Source of the DNA: an uncultured Cohaesibacter sp.
Lineage (GTDB): Bacteria; Pseudomonadota; Alphaproteobacteria; Rhizobiales; Cohaesibacteraceae
Assembly (NCBI RefSeq): GCF_963667045.1
Contig: NZ_OY762934.1
Coordinates: forward strand, 2,597,501 to 2,661,500
Length of the DNA: 64,000 bases
Reading direction: 5' to 3'
Each line of letters begins with the position of its first letter. The stretch's first letter is position 1. The notes under the pieces were generated by a model. The model was not told where the DNA came from, did not search any database, and saw nothing but the letters and a program-made list of their open reading frames with translations. Position numbers and translations under genes: made by a program. Shown piece by piece: positions 8,216 to 17,406 of this stretch.

Positions 8216-9159
8216 TCCCGTTTTTTGGTTCCGAAGATATCCGACCATATCTCGACATAGAAGCCCTGATCCCGACAGCAGAGGCTGCATTTCGTGCCAT
8301 AACAAATAGGACTGCGCAAGCTCCGGCCTATATTCTGCATCCGAACGATTGGGTTGACATCCACGTCAAGTCAGCCTCGCTTCCCGGCTGCCCGATCTTT
8401 ACAGTAAAAATGGCTGGCTGGTCGCAGGTGCTGGCTGATCGGGGCGAGACGGCCTCCAGCGGTATGATTGCAATTTTTGACAGCACGACTTGCAAACCTC
8501 TTGCGCTCTTGCAGGATGATCATCTGCTTTCAGACTATCGCACCGCGGCTGCTGGTGCCTTGGCCGTACAAAAGCTCTCTTCAGACAAAGCGTCTTCTGC
8601 ATTGATTGTTGGAACCGGTGTACAGGGTAAACTTCAAGCCGAAGGGGTAATGCGTGTGCGCCCCATTAAGCACTTGAAAATCTGGGGCCGTTCCAAAGAA
8701 AAAGCATCGGCCCTGGCTCAGGATCTACAATCCTCTCATCCGGGCGTGGAAATACGAACCGCCCGCACCCTTCCGTTGGCAATTGCTGATGCCACAATCA
8801 TCATCACTGCAACCTCTGCGAAGGAGCCGGTAGTCATGGCGGACTGGGTTTATCCGGAGCAGCTCATCATATCGGTCGGCTCTGATGACACGACCAAGTG
8901 CGAGATTGATCCGGCTATCTTAAGGAATGCAGAAATCTACGTCGATTCAGTTGACGCTGCGTCCAAATATGGCGTGCCGCACCGGGCTATCGACGGAGGG
9001 ATTGTTTCAAAAGATGGCCTGATCGAGATTGGTTCGCTCAAGAAACCACGGGTGAAAGCCAAGGCAAAGATTACGGTGGCTTGTTTGTCCGGATTGGGTA
9101 TTCAGGATTTGACTGCCGTTAATGCGCTCTGGCCAAGGCTGCAGTGTACCGACAGGTGA
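8212..9159 (+). CDS. Ornithine cyclodeaminase / mu-crystallin family oxidoreductase
   Basis: A 315-residue NAD(P)-dependent enzyme. Substrate-domain motifs TVKMAGW and LSDYRTAAAGALA precede the dinucleotide-binding loop VGTGVQGKLQAEG (about residues 140-152), and GSDDTTKCEID and GIQDLTAV follow, all in family order. The family includes ornithine cyclodeaminase, pyrroline-2-carboxylate reductase, alanine dehydrogenase-like enzymes and the SbnB type. The sequence alone does not choose among them. Coupling to a PhzF-like isomerase suggests that one enzyme makes the other's substrate. Translation is coupled through the ATGA overlap. Confidence 0.85.
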   Translation: MIPFFGSEDIRPYLDIEALIPTAEAAFRAITNRTAQAPAYILHPNDWVDIHVKSASLPGCPIFTVKMAGWSQVLADRGETASSGMIAIFDSTTCKPLALLQDDHLLSDYRTAAAGALAVQKLSSDKASSALIVGTGVQGKLQAEGVMRVRPIKHLKIWGRSKEKASALAQDLQSSHPGVEIRTARTLPLAIADATIIITATSAKEPVVMADWVYPEQLIISVGSDDTTKCEIDPAILRNAEIYVDSVDAASKYGVPHRAIDGGIVSKDGLIEIGSLKKPRVKAKAKITVACLSGLGIQDLTAVNALWPRLQCTDR

Positions 9160-9363
9160 AAGGACCACTCAAAACTTGTGATTAACAATAGCGGCCCATT
9201 GCAGGCGTTTGATGACGAGAATTTGAATGGCAGTTTGGTTAACACCTCAGATGTTCAAATTTAGCAGCTCATATTAATATATACCAAAAGTAGCAACTTC
9301 TTGCTAGTCGCACGGAAGTAAGAACTCTATGCTCGGATCGGGGTCAGTTTGTTTGGTGTGGCA

Positions 9364-11556
9364 ATGAAAAATAGAAGTGTTCTGGGTGACGATCTGCCCA
9401 AAAAAAATCCGTGGCAACAAGATAAGCTTAACTTCGCTCCGTTTGCTTCGCGCATGGCTAAGGTTATCATCTCTTTAACTGCGCCCAACGGCTACGTGAT
9501 CGGGATCCATGGGCGATGGGGCTCTGGAAAATCAACCGCCATCAATTTCATTCTAGCCTATCTAAACAAGCACAATGTGGAGCATGAAAACGATCAAGTC
9601 ATCCATATCGATTTCCGTCCCTGGATCGTATCCGGACATCAAGATCTAGTAAAAACCTTCTTTAAGATTTTATCTGAACACCTAGTTTCGAAGGAAAACA
9701 AAAGGCGCCGTTTGTTGCGCAGCACACTTGGGGTTTTCCAAGGAACCACCGATAATCTCGTAGACGCTGCAGCGACCGTGGCTCTGACTATTGACCCTTC
9801 CGGTACGGCCTCGGGCTTTGGGGCGAATGTCGCTAAGAAGTCAGTCAACGCGTTGCTAAGGCACTTCCTAAAGGACCCATCTCTGCAGACAGCTTACGAA
9901 AATCTGAAAGACCAACTTAACCGAAGTGGAAAGCGATTCCTTGTTACAATCGACGATATAGACAGGCTTGAAGAGGAGAACGTGCGGGTTATCATGCAGA
10001 TGGTCAAAAGCATTGGTTGCCTACCTAATGTCGTTTATTTGCTGTCATATGACAGAGATATTGTGTGGGGAGCTTTGGATCAAAACTTAGATCGTATCGG
10101 CCCAAAATTTGCCGAGAAAATCGTCCAACAGGAAATCGAACTGCCTAGACCGTCGCGGAACTCTCTTTTGGCGATCCTCGACGAAGAGATTTCATTTCTG
10201 ACATCTGAGACGTCCAACTCCGGACGTTGGCACTACTTAGTTCGCGATGGCATTCATCGGTGGATCAGATCTCCGCGTGACGTCGTGCGTCTGTCTAACG
10301 CCGTGAAATTTTCTTGGCCAGCGATGGAAAATGAAATTGATCCCCAAGACTTACTGGCGATGGAGGGAGTTCGGTTGTTCGATCCGGCTGCATTTTCTTG
10401 GATCCGCGACAATCGCGATTTCATTTTCAAAGAGGGCCGCTTCATGATGGCGAATGACGAAGCCAAAGCTGAGGTCGTGGAGGGTCTTAAAGTCAGCATC
10501 CCTGATGATTGCAGGTCTCAGGTGATGAGCATTTTGACCACTCTTTTTCCTCAGTTGAGTGAATTGCAAGGCAACAATTACAATTCCGGTGAAAGCCTTG
10601 CCGAGACGGCAAGGAGGAGAGGAGTCGGCAGCGAGGCTGGATACGACACCTATTTTAGCTTGCATCCGTCTTCCGATGCTGTCCCGAAGACCGTGGTCAA
10701 CGAGCTCATGTCAAAGCTTGAGAGTGCGGACGATTGCGAACGCATTATACGGGGCTATTTGGCACAGACCAATAGCCGTGACGAGATGATGATCGCAAAA
10801 TTGCTCGATGAGCTTCAGTTCCAATTCCAACATCCTAATCCAGCAGCACCGCAGCAGGGTCTTCTAGATGCTTTGTTCAGAGTTGGCGAGGAAATTATCT
10901 CCATAGATCGCGACTTTGGTATGTTCAAGATTCCACCCGGATCCCAGCTAGGCTTTCTTATAAGAAACATGCTTGGGCAATGGGGTGATGATGAAGCAGG
11001 TAACCGCCTTATTCAGGCGTTCTATAACGCTGATTCAACTATGTTTCTCGCCGAACAGTTCGTGGACCGCGGTCGAGAGCTCCAAATCTTCGAAGCGAAC
11101 TCACACCAACCCCCAACCATTAATGATCAGGCGTTCGCCGAACTTGGCAGGTTGCTTTTGATAAAAATCCAACAAGGCATAGCTGAAAAGACTCTTCAAG
11201 AGGCGGCCTACTACTACCATATCGTCCGCGCTTGGGCCTACCTGACGACAGCCGACGAGCCGAAGTGGTGGCTTACTCGCGGTATACTCGAAAGCGCAGA
11301 CTTCATGGCGAGAGCTTCTCGAGGCTTGGTCAGCTATAGCGTTGGTACGCCAGTTCGAAGCTACACGATGAGAGGCATACCGGATGGGGATCTTTTTGAC
11401 GTTGACGTGCTTCTGGAGGCTGGTCAAAAGCATTTGGATGAAGCGGATTTGACAGACGACCAACGCAATATCATTACTGCAATTGTCCAAGGAGCCGAGC
11501 AACTCAAGCAGGGTAAATCACCAGACACTGACGGAAGCGTAGAAGCTCAGTCTTGA
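9364..11556 (+). CDS. KAP-family P-loop NTPase
   Basis: About 730 residues. Near the N-terminus is GIHGRWGSGKSTAINF (Walker A), followed by HIDFRPWIVSG and, near residue 200, FLVTIDDIDRLEEENV (Walker B with the DD/D acidic set typical of KAP NTPases), then LLSYDRDIV. The remaining 400 residues are helical with no recognised domain. Many KAP proteins carry membrane segments inside the NTPase domain; none is obvious here. KAP proteins are often found in mobile regions and several are linked to phage defence, but no partner gene is adjacent. The start is uncertain: TTG at 9349 has GGGG five bases upstream, while ATG at 9364 is used here. Confidence 0.8.
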   Translation: MKNRSVLGDDLPKKNPWQQDKLNFAPFASRMAKVIISLTAPNGYVIGIHGRWGSGKSTAINFILAYLNKHNVEHENDQVIHIDFRPWIVSGHQDLVKTFFKILSEHLVSKENKRRRLLRSTLGVFQGTTDNLVDAAATVALTIDPSGTASGFGANVAKKSVNALLRHFLKDPSLQTAYENLKDQLNRSGKRFLVTIDDIDRLEEENVRVIMQMVKSIGCLPNVVYLLSYDRDIVWGALDQNLDRIGPKFAEKIVQQEIELPRPSRNSLLAILDEEISFLTSETSNSGRWHYLVRDGIHRWIRSPRDVVRLSNAVKFSWPAMENEIDPQDLLAMEGVRLFDPAAFSWIRDNRDFIFKEGRFMMANDEAKAEVVEGLKVSIPDDCRSQVMSILTTLFPQLSELQGNNYNSGESLAETARRRGVGSEAGYDTYFSLHPSSDAVPKTVVNELMSKLESADDCERIIRGYLAQTNSRDEMMIAKLLDELQFQFQHPNPAAPQQGLLDALFRVGEEIISIDRDFGMFKIPPGSQLGFLIRNMLGQWGDDEAGNRLIQAFYNADSTMFLAEQFVDRGRELQIFEANSHQPPTINDQAFAELGRLLLIKIQQGIAEKTLQEAAYYYHIVRAWAYLTTADEPKWWLTRGILESADFMARASRGLVSYSVGTPVRSYTMRGIPDGDLFDVDVLLEAGQKHLDEADLTDDQRNIITAIVQGAEQLKQGKSPDTDGSVEAQS

Positions 11557-12036
11557 CTACACAACTGTCACTTGACGCCATTGATCAGTCTTTCACAGCA
11601 GACAGTCACCACCTCACCTATTTCGGACATTAATCTATACTGCAACGAACTACCGCAATCCACCCAATATGGCCATACCGCCACTTCCAAGTATCTATGG
11701 GTACCCCCTGAGTTCCTTCAATCGGTTATCAAGTAGAAGTAGCTCCTTGAGGAACACTCTCAGATAACGACCAGCAGACCCAGCAGTTACTGCCAGACTG
11801 GCCTGTCTGTTACTTGGTCAGCTGTATCGGCTGTTGTGGTGTACGCAGTATCCCCTATTCCTTGACCCCACCTTTTTTGTTTCATGGGAGGGATAGCCCC
11901 AGAGGATAATCAGAGGATTCCTCAGAGGCCATCAGAAGCCCACAGGAGACGATCTGCCCCCCGCGCCTCCAACCACTACAGAAGCCTGAAAAGCTCTTAG
12001 TGAGTCCCTCAGGGCATTCTACGGCATCCCTCGTTT
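11557..12036. other. Gene-free stretch after the KAP gene
   Basis: No frame with convincing coding character. It has a short imperfect repetition near 11911-11935 (CAGAGGATAATCAGAGGATTCCTCAGAGG) and no tRNA or clear terminator. It may be decayed accessory DNA. Confidence 0.35.
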
Positions 12037-12231
12037 CTAAGCTGCAAGGGGCGGCTCGATGATGTCAAACTCCTCCGCCCCCGCCACCGAACCATCAAAC
12101 AGGATCGCATGACCATGAAGACACGCCTCCCAGAAGCCTTGCGCCTCTGCTGTTCTGGTCGCGATGCGCTGGTTGCTGCTGTTGTAGAAGATGATGGTGT
12201 AGACGGAGTTGGGGTCTGGTCTTGCGTTCAT
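12037..12231 (-). CDS. Small hypothetical protein
   Basis: A 64-residue protein (MNARPDPNSVYTIIFYNSSN ... EEFDIIEPPLAA). A full Shine-Dalgarno AAGGAGG lies eight bases upstream of its ATG, which is the main reason to accept it. It has no signal peptide or membrane helix and I do not recognise the family. It is isolated between two gene-free stretches beside tRNA-Leu. Confidence 0.5.
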   Translation of the reverse strand: MNARPDPNSVYTIIFYNSSNQRIATRTAEAQGFWEACLHGHAILFDGSVAGAEEFDIIEPPLAA

Positions 12232-12683
12232 GGCAAGGGCCTCCTTGGTTAGCCCTATGGGCGTTAATGAGGCCTCCCATTATTCACATGGTTGGTTGCG
12301 TGTCACAAGAATAAAACCAACGATAGCGGGACTATCTGAGCTAGTGGGACTATCTCCTTCTGAAATGGCAGAAAGCTGAGTCTGCTGGCCCTGCTCCTGA
12401 CAGGAGAAAGCTGTGGAGTAGTGTACTCAGTTATGTAAAACGGGGATCATCAGCAGGTACCGGAGTCCCAACGGCTCATTTTTTTTTGGAAAAACTTCTG
12501 AGACCATATATCGGAGAGGGAGAAAGCTAAGTTTCCCCATTGGGGGGACCTAGACGTTGCCTAATAGCCTATGCCGCCAGTCTTCCACAGAAGAGGCGGT
12601 ACATAAACAGGTACACGGACAAGGGAAAAGGGTACACCGGCGCCCCTCAAGGGCGTTGAATTTATTACGTTTTTATGAGGGGA
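12232..12683. other. Gene-free stretch between small ORF and tRNA-Leu
   Basis: No gene seen. GGGACTATCT is repeated at about 12328 and 12346. A hairpin-capable GCGCCCCTCAAGGGCG lies near 12641. This is the side into which the tRNA-Leu 3' end points, where an att site would be expected, but no copy of the tRNA 3' end was found elsewhere in the window. Confidence 0.35.
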
Positions 12684-12770
12684 TGGTGCCCAGGAGAGGA
12701 CTCGAACCTCCACGACCGTACGGTCACTAGCACCTGAAGCTAGCGCGTCTACCAGTTCCGCCACCTGGGC
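12684..12770 (-). tRNA. tRNA-Leu (anticodon CAG)
   Basis: Read on the minus strand, GCCCAGG (7 bp) pairs with CCTGGGC across the ends, followed by A and an encoded CCA at 12684-12686. The anticodon stem CTAGC/GCTAG encloses TTCAGGT, giving CAG. A long variable arm typical of tRNA-Leu and the T-arm GGTTCGAGTCC are present. It is 87 nt with CCA. Its 3' end faces the accessory block, making it a plausible integration site. Confidence 0.95.
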
Positions 12771-13142
12771 ACTTAAGGTGTGAGGCGGTATTTACGGGTC
12801 CTGCATGCTATTGTCAACGCATAGATTTTGAAAAAATGCACAATTCACATCATTCATACAAAAATTCTTCAAACCGTCTTGAAAACTTCAAAATGAGGCC
12901 ACCAAGTCCGGCCGGTTGTGGATGAAAAATGAGGACGCTCAACTTAAGCCCATATGCACATGCGTGGATTTTCATATAGAAACACAGTAGGTTGCATCTG
13001 AAAGGCTAGCCCTTGCGTTTTACCCACAGGCCCCGTAGCTGAGGTGAAACGGACAAGTGGCCAGACCTGCGGTCCAGACACTCCAGAAGACCCGGACAAT
13101 CCAGAATAGAATGCCCACACCAATCGAAGACAGGAGAATGCA
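12771..13142. other. Intergenic, upstream of the NDUFA9-like gene
   Basis: No gene seen in either strand. It contains the promoters expected for tRNA-Leu (leftward) and the NDUFA9-like gene (rightward), but no consensus -35/-10 pair stood out. AGGAG lies just before the ATG at 13143. Confidence 0.4.
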
Positions 13143-14117
13143 ATGGCCAGTTCGACGGGACAGATCGTGACAGTTTTCGGCGGCTCCGGCTTTCTAGGGC
13201 GCCATGTGGTACGGGCACTGGCAAAGGAAGGCTATCGCATTCGCGTCGCCGTCCGTCGCCCGGACCTCGCCGGATTTCTGCAGCCCCTCGGGACCGTGGG
13301 CCAGATCATGCCGGTGCAGACCAACCTGCGGGACAAGGAATCGGTCGCGCGCGCCCTCACAGGCAGCAACGCCGTGGTCAATCTGGTCGGCATCCTGTTT
13401 GAGACCGGCAAGGCAGCCTTCGACCGGGTCCAGCATCTTGGCGCCAAAACGATTGCCGAGGAGACTGCCAAGGCCGGGATTTCCCGTCTGGTGCAGATTT
13501 CGGCGATCGGAGCGGATGCCACTTCGCCTTCTGCCTATGCACGAAGCAAGGCACAGGGCGAGGCGGCAGTTCTAGAGGCGCTGCCACAGGCAATCATTAT
13601 CCGTCCGTCGCTGCTCATTGGCAGCGAGGATGACTTCTTCAACAAATTTGCCTCCATGGCAAAGCTTTCCCCCTTCCTGCCACTGATTGGCGGGGGCAGA
13701 ACGCTATTCCAGCCAGCATTCGTCGGCGATGTGGCCGAGGTGATTGCGCGCGGCGTCAAGGGTGAGCTTGCCGAGGGGGCGACCTATGAGCTTGGCGGGC
13801 CGGAGGCCAAGAGCTTCAAGGCACTGCTAGCGCTGATGCTCAAGGAAACCCATCAGAAGCGCCTGCTGCTGCCGCTTCCCTTCTGGCTGGCATCGACCAT
13901 GGGGCGGGTGTTTGAGATGCTGCCGATGAAACCGGCAGTGACACGCGATCAGGTGACCCTTCTGAAAAAGGACAATATCGTATCAGAGGCCGCCAAGGCC
14001 GAAGGCCGCACCTTTGAAGGTCTCGGCATCGAGCCGCTCTCGGTCGAAGCGGTCATCCCGACCTATCTGTGGTCCTATCGACCCTCGGGCCAGTATGAGG
14101 CCAACCGTAGGGGCTAG
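13143..14117 (+). CDS. Complex I NDUFA9-family SDR protein
   Basis: A 324-residue atypical short-chain dehydrogenase. The N-terminal VTVFGGSGFLGRHVVRAL is the NAD(P)-binding loop. NAVVNLVGILFETGKAAF, then VQISAIGADATSPSAYARSK and IIIRPSLLIGSEDDFFNKF, match alphaproteobacterial homologues of mitochondrial complex I subunit NDUFA9 (39 kDa). The catalytic tyrosine is in the YARSK context. It probably binds NADPH and associates with respiratory complex I or quinone biosynthesis, by analogy only. It stands as a single gene with its own ribosome-binding site (AGGAG). Confidence 0.85.
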   Translation: MASSTGQIVTVFGGSGFLGRHVVRALAKEGYRIRVAVRRPDLAGFLQPLGTVGQIMPVQTNLRDKESVARALTGSNAVVNLVGILFETGKAAFDRVQHLGAKTIAEETAKAGISRLVQISAIGADATSPSAYARSKAQGEAAVLEALPQAIIIRPSLLIGSEDDFFNKFASMAKLSPFLPLIGGGRTLFQPAFVGDVAEVIARGVKGELAEGATYELGGPEAKSFKALLALMLKETHQKRLLLPLPFWLASTMGRVFEMLPMKPAVTRDQVTLLKKDNIVSEAAKAEGRTFEGLGIEPLSVEAVIPTYLWSYRPSGQYEANRRG

Positions 14118-14153
14118 CGACCAGTTCTAATGGGTTGCACGTGATGGCATGCT

Positions 14154-14178
14154 GAGGAGGGGCATTGGTCCCCTCCTT
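14154..14178. terminator. Hairpin between convergent genes
   Basis: GGAGGGG (14156-14162), loop CATTGGT, CCCCTCC (14170-14176), then TTGCTCTTCT. It is a perfect 7-bp stem between the NDUFA9-like gene and the convergent hexosaminidase gene. Confidence 0.55.
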
Positions 14179-14202
14179 GCTCTTCTGACCTCTCTAGCAG
14201 CC

Positions 14203-16182
14203 CTAGCTGAGCGGCACGCGGGGCATCAATCCCTGTCGACGCTCAAAGCTTGCCCAGTCCTTGTTTTCCGGCTTTGTCCAGGCGCTTTCGGCGATGGCAC
14301 TGAGGCGCGGGAAGACCATGTGGTTGAACCGCTCCAGTCCGGTAAGGTTTTCACTCCAGATACAGCCTTCAATGCCAACAAGCTTTTCCGGGCAGTCCGC
14401 AACCGGGCCAACCGGATCGAAGTCATAGGTCGTGGCCGGACTTGATGGTCCCGCCCAGCTGAGGCCGGGCTCCTGCCAGTCGTCCGATTGGGCCATGTCG
14501 AGATAATAGGCCTCGCCGGGGCACATGATGACCCGGTAGCCGAGCTGCGTCAGCTGATGGGCACTGCGGGCGTTGGTCCAGGCCATGAGAATCGCCTGCT
14601 CCGGATCAAGACCGCCCCCCTTGGCTGCTTCCTCCCATGCAAGCGGCACCTTGCCTGCGGCCACCAGCCGGTCCGAGACAAAGCGCAACATGGCGGCCTG
14701 CATCTTCATGCTGTCGGGCTGGCCGTCTACGGTCAAATGCCCCTTGGCGCGGGCCCAGCTGTTGGCCGCCCGGGAACCGGACCATGCCCCATCAGCGACC
14801 TCGTCGCCACCGATGTGGACAAACGGGCCCGGAAACAGGTCGGCAACCTCGCCGAAAATGGTTTCCAGAAACAGCCATGTCGCCCCGAGGCCGGGATTGA
14901 GCGCATTGTTGACATAGCCCTGTACGGAAGCGCCGCCCCTGAGCGCGCTGGGATCGACCAGTTCGGGCAATGCCATCATGGCCGCATGACAATGGCCCGG
15001 CACGTCGATTTCGGGCACAACGTCGATCCCGAGGCTCCCGGCGTGGTGGAGAATGTCCCTCACCTCATCCAGATGATAGAAGCCGCCATAACGGTGCGCA
15101 CCGGAGCCGTGCTGCGGATAGAGCAACAGGCCATGGCCACGCCAGGCACCCAGTTCGGTCAAGTGCGGGTAAGTCCGGCTTTGCAGCCTCCAGCCTTCGT
15201 CATCGGTCAGATGCCAGTGGAAGCGGTTGAAGCGGTGCCAGGCGAGGCAATCGAGAAAGGCCTTGACTGTGCCGACCTTGTAGAATTGCCGGGATACATC
15301 CAGATGCATGCCGCGCCAGTCCTGCTGCGGCCAGTCCTCGACCGAGCCTTCCTCGGGAAAGGCCCAGAGGGCTGGGTCTTGATGATTGGCGTGCCAGATC
15401 TGGGCAAGGGCAATGAGGGCATTGAGCCTTGCCGCCTCATCGGCTTCGACCACCACGTCCTGAGGCGAAAAGCGCAGTCGGAAGCTCCCCTTGGCCCCCT
15501 CTCCGGCACCGGTCGGCTGCTGAAGGGGTGCATGGCTCACCGCAAGGCCCGCCCCACCATCGCCAAAGGGTGGCTCCTTGGCGAATAGTCGCTCGTACAG
15601 CGCATTGACGATGGTCCCGGTTGGACGCAGGACCTCGGACAGGATGAGACGCGCAGGAGCCCTGTCGCGCCAGCGCCGGACATCGACCCGATTTGCCATG
15701 GGCAGCAGCCCCAATGCGGGAGGGATCGCCTCACCCGGCAAGGCTGGCTCTGCATCCGCTGAAGGGTTGGCGGCGGGTGCGTCATCTGCCCCGGCTCTTT
15801 CAAGCGGCAGGCATTCGATATCAATCACGCCATGATCGGGCAGGATGAGAAAGGCTGAGGACGGGCCATCGGTGCAATGATGCGGACGATGGGACAGTTC
15901 CGGAAGGGTCACCTGCCAGAGCAGTCCGTCCGCCCCGGCCTCGAGCGGGCCGAGCGGGGCCAGTTCATGATAGTTGGCCGTACGGGCAACAAATTCGGCC
16001 CCAACAAGGGTCGTCTGCGGCGGGATGCGCACCAGCGTGGTAAAGGCCATGCGCACCGGGGCCGGGTAGAAACTATGGGGTTTTCCTGTCAGTCGAAGTT
16101 CGATCTGGCCGGTCTTGCTGCCATCATCCAGCCATTTGCTGTGCAGGATCAGCTCAGGATTCTTCTTCTCGCAAAGTGTCAT
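14203..16182 (-). CDS. GH20 beta-N-acetylhexosaminidase
   Basis: A 659-residue glycosidase. The catalytic TIM barrel begins near residue 280 (DWRGMHLDVSRQFY, WHLTDDEGWRLQ) and carries HIGGDEV, the GH20 Asp-Glu pair for substrate-assisted catalysis, with PEIDVPGHCHAAM before it and a late WxE-type segment (IWSENL). The N-terminal 250 residues are an accessory domain. It removes terminal GlcNAc or GalNAc, as in chitobiose degradation. No signal peptide is seen from the chosen start, so it is probably cytosolic. The start at 16182 is set by AGGAGGTG five bases upstream; a 58-residue upstream extension is unlikely. Confidence 0.9.
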   Translation of the reverse strand: MTLCEKKNPELILHSKWLDDGSKTGQIELRLTGKPHSFYPAPVRMAFTTLVRIPPQTTLVGAEFVARTANYHELAPLGPLEAGADGLLWQVTLPELSHRPHHCTDGPSSAFLILPDHGVIDIECLPLERAGADDAPAANPSADAEPALPGEAIPPALGLLPMANRVDVRRWRDRAPARLILSEVLRPTGTIVNALYERLFAKEPPFGDGGAGLAVSHAPLQQPTGAGEGAKGSFRLRFSPQDVVVEADEAARLNALIALAQIWHANHQDPALWAFPEEGSVEDWPQQDWRGMHLDVSRQFYKVGTVKAFLDCLAWHRFNRFHWHLTDDEGWRLQSRTYPHLTELGAWRGHGLLLYPQHGSGAHRYGGFYHLDEVRDILHHAGSLGIDVVPEIDVPGHCHAAMMALPELVDPSALRGGASVQGYVNNALNPGLGATWLFLETIFGEVADLFPGPFVHIGGDEVADGAWSGSRAANSWARAKGHLTVDGQPDSMKMQAAMLRFVSDRLVAAGKVPLAWEEAAKGGGLDPEQAILMAWTNARSAHQLTQLGYRVIMCPGEAYYLDMAQSDDWQEPGLSWAGPSSPATTYDFDPVGPVADCPEKLVGIEGCIWSENLTGLERFNHMVFPRLSAIAESAWTKPENKDWASFERRQGLMPRVPLS

Positions 16183-16303
16183 GCGGCACCTCCTTAGCTG
16201 CGGATAGGTCTTTTCGAGTTCTAGTGAAAAATCACCGCAAAGAAAAGAGAAACCACCACGAAGGTCACTGCCCTCTGCTGCTCTGGCTTGCCGAGAGGGC
16301 AAA

Positions 16304-16329
16304 CCAAAAAAAGGGGCCATCAGGCCCCT
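16304..16329 (-). terminator. Rho-independent terminator of ribN
   Basis: On the minus strand AGGGGCC, loop TGAT, GGCCCCT is followed by a run of seven T. It lies 40 bp after the ribN stop. Confidence 0.8.
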
Positions 16330-16368
16330 CTTACCAGTCCTCTTCGCCTGAACCATGGCGGGTTCGGG

Positions 16369-17277
16369 TCAGCGGCTTCTGGCCTCCCGTTGCAGGATAT
16401 AGAAGGAGGCGGCGAGAATAAGCAGAGCACCAATCCAGAATTGTCCGACCGGCGCAAAGCCGAAGACGGCCCAGCCGAGCGCCACGTTGAAGGCCAGCTT
16501 GACATGATCGAACGGCTGCACATAGGCCGCATCGGCGACCGAATAGGCCCGTGCGCACAGCAGCTGGGCGATATAGACCAGAAGGCCGGACAGGACGATC
16601 AACCCCAGCCCAAGCATGGAAGGCATCACCAGATCGCTGCCCAGCAGCATGAAGGCATTGACCGGCGTCATCAGTAGCAACAGATAGATGGTTACGGTTT
16701 CCGGCGCTTCGTCGCCAGTCAGGGTCTTGGTCATGACGGAGGTGGCCGCCCAGAAGGCAGCGGCGACAACCGGCCAGAGAGCATGAATGGAGAAAGCGTC
16801 GGACCATGGTGCCAGAATGATCATGCCACCAATAAAGCCGACCACCGTTGCCATCAGGCGATGCGGGCCGACCTTTTCATGCAGAAACAGATAGGCCCCG
16901 AGGGTGACGAAGAAGGGCGACGTCATGATCAGGGCGATGGCCTGCCAGATGGGCACATAGGCCAGACCGGCGGTCCATGCCTGGGTGCCCAGAACGGCGA
17001 AGATCACCCGAAGGACATGCTTGCCAACCTGTTGGGTACGGGCTGCCCCGAGGCCGATCTTGAACAGCCACGGAAGGCTGAACAGGAAGGCGATGAAATA
17101 CTGCCCGAATGCCACGATCAGCGAGCTAACGCCCAGTTTCATGGTCAGGTACTGAGTGGAGAGATTGACCAGAGCAAAGGCCAGACCTGCCACGATCATG
17201 TAGGCGGCGCCCCACAGGGCACCGGACCGTATGAGCGGCAGGGAAGCCGTATTGGAAGATTGGGAAATCTGATTCAT
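16369..17277 (-). CDS. ribN: RibN-type riboflavin transporter (EamA/DMT family)
   Basis: A 302-residue inner-membrane permease of about ten helices in two EamA halves (GALWGAAYMIVAGLAFALV; then ALWPVVAAAFWAATSVMTK). EamA proteins transport many substrates, but this one has an FMN riboswitch in its leader, which is the known arrangement of RibN riboflavin importers in rhizobia and other proteobacteria. Riboflavin import is therefore the best call, from context rather than from residues. The ATG at 17277 has AAGG eight bases upstream; the longer frame would run into the leader. A strong terminator follows. Confidence 0.82.
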   Translation of the reverse strand: MNQISQSSNTASLPLIRSGALWGAAYMIVAGLAFALVNLSTQYLTMKLGVSSLIVAFGQYFIAFLFSLPWLFKIGLGAARTQQVGKHVLRVIFAVLGTQAWTAGLAYVPIWQAIALIMTSPFFVTLGAYLFLHEKVGPHRLMATVVGFIGGMIILAPWSDAFSIHALWPVVAAAFWAATSVMTKTLTGDEAPETVTIYLLLLMTPVNAFMLLGSDLVMPSMLGLGLIVLSGLLVYIAQLLCARAYSVADAAYVQPFDHVKLAFNVALGWAVFGFAPVGQFWIGALLILAASFYILQREARSR

Positions 17278-17406
17278 TTCGCATACCTTGAAAGGATCCG
17301 TCCCTGCCGAATGCAGGACCGGACCAAAGCCAAAAGAATCAGGACGCACGGACAGCACATGTGTGTTCCGTCAGGAGGAACTCCTGTCGGCACGCCACTC
17401 TGTCAC

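Noticed and set aside
9160-9348. Possible degenerate copy of the same intergenic repeat (GCGGCCCATTGCAGG, GAATGGCAG)
   Set aside because: Block order does not match and the similarity is short.
12684-12770. att direct repeat of the tRNA-Leu 3' end elsewhere in 1-12.6 kb
   Set aside because: Looked for GGTTCGAGTCC and the CCTGGGCACCA end by eye; no second copy seen.
14488-15588. 366-codon plus-strand frame opposite the GH20 gene
   Set aside because: Shadow of a gene with clear catalytic motifs; no ribosome-binding site or family resemblance.
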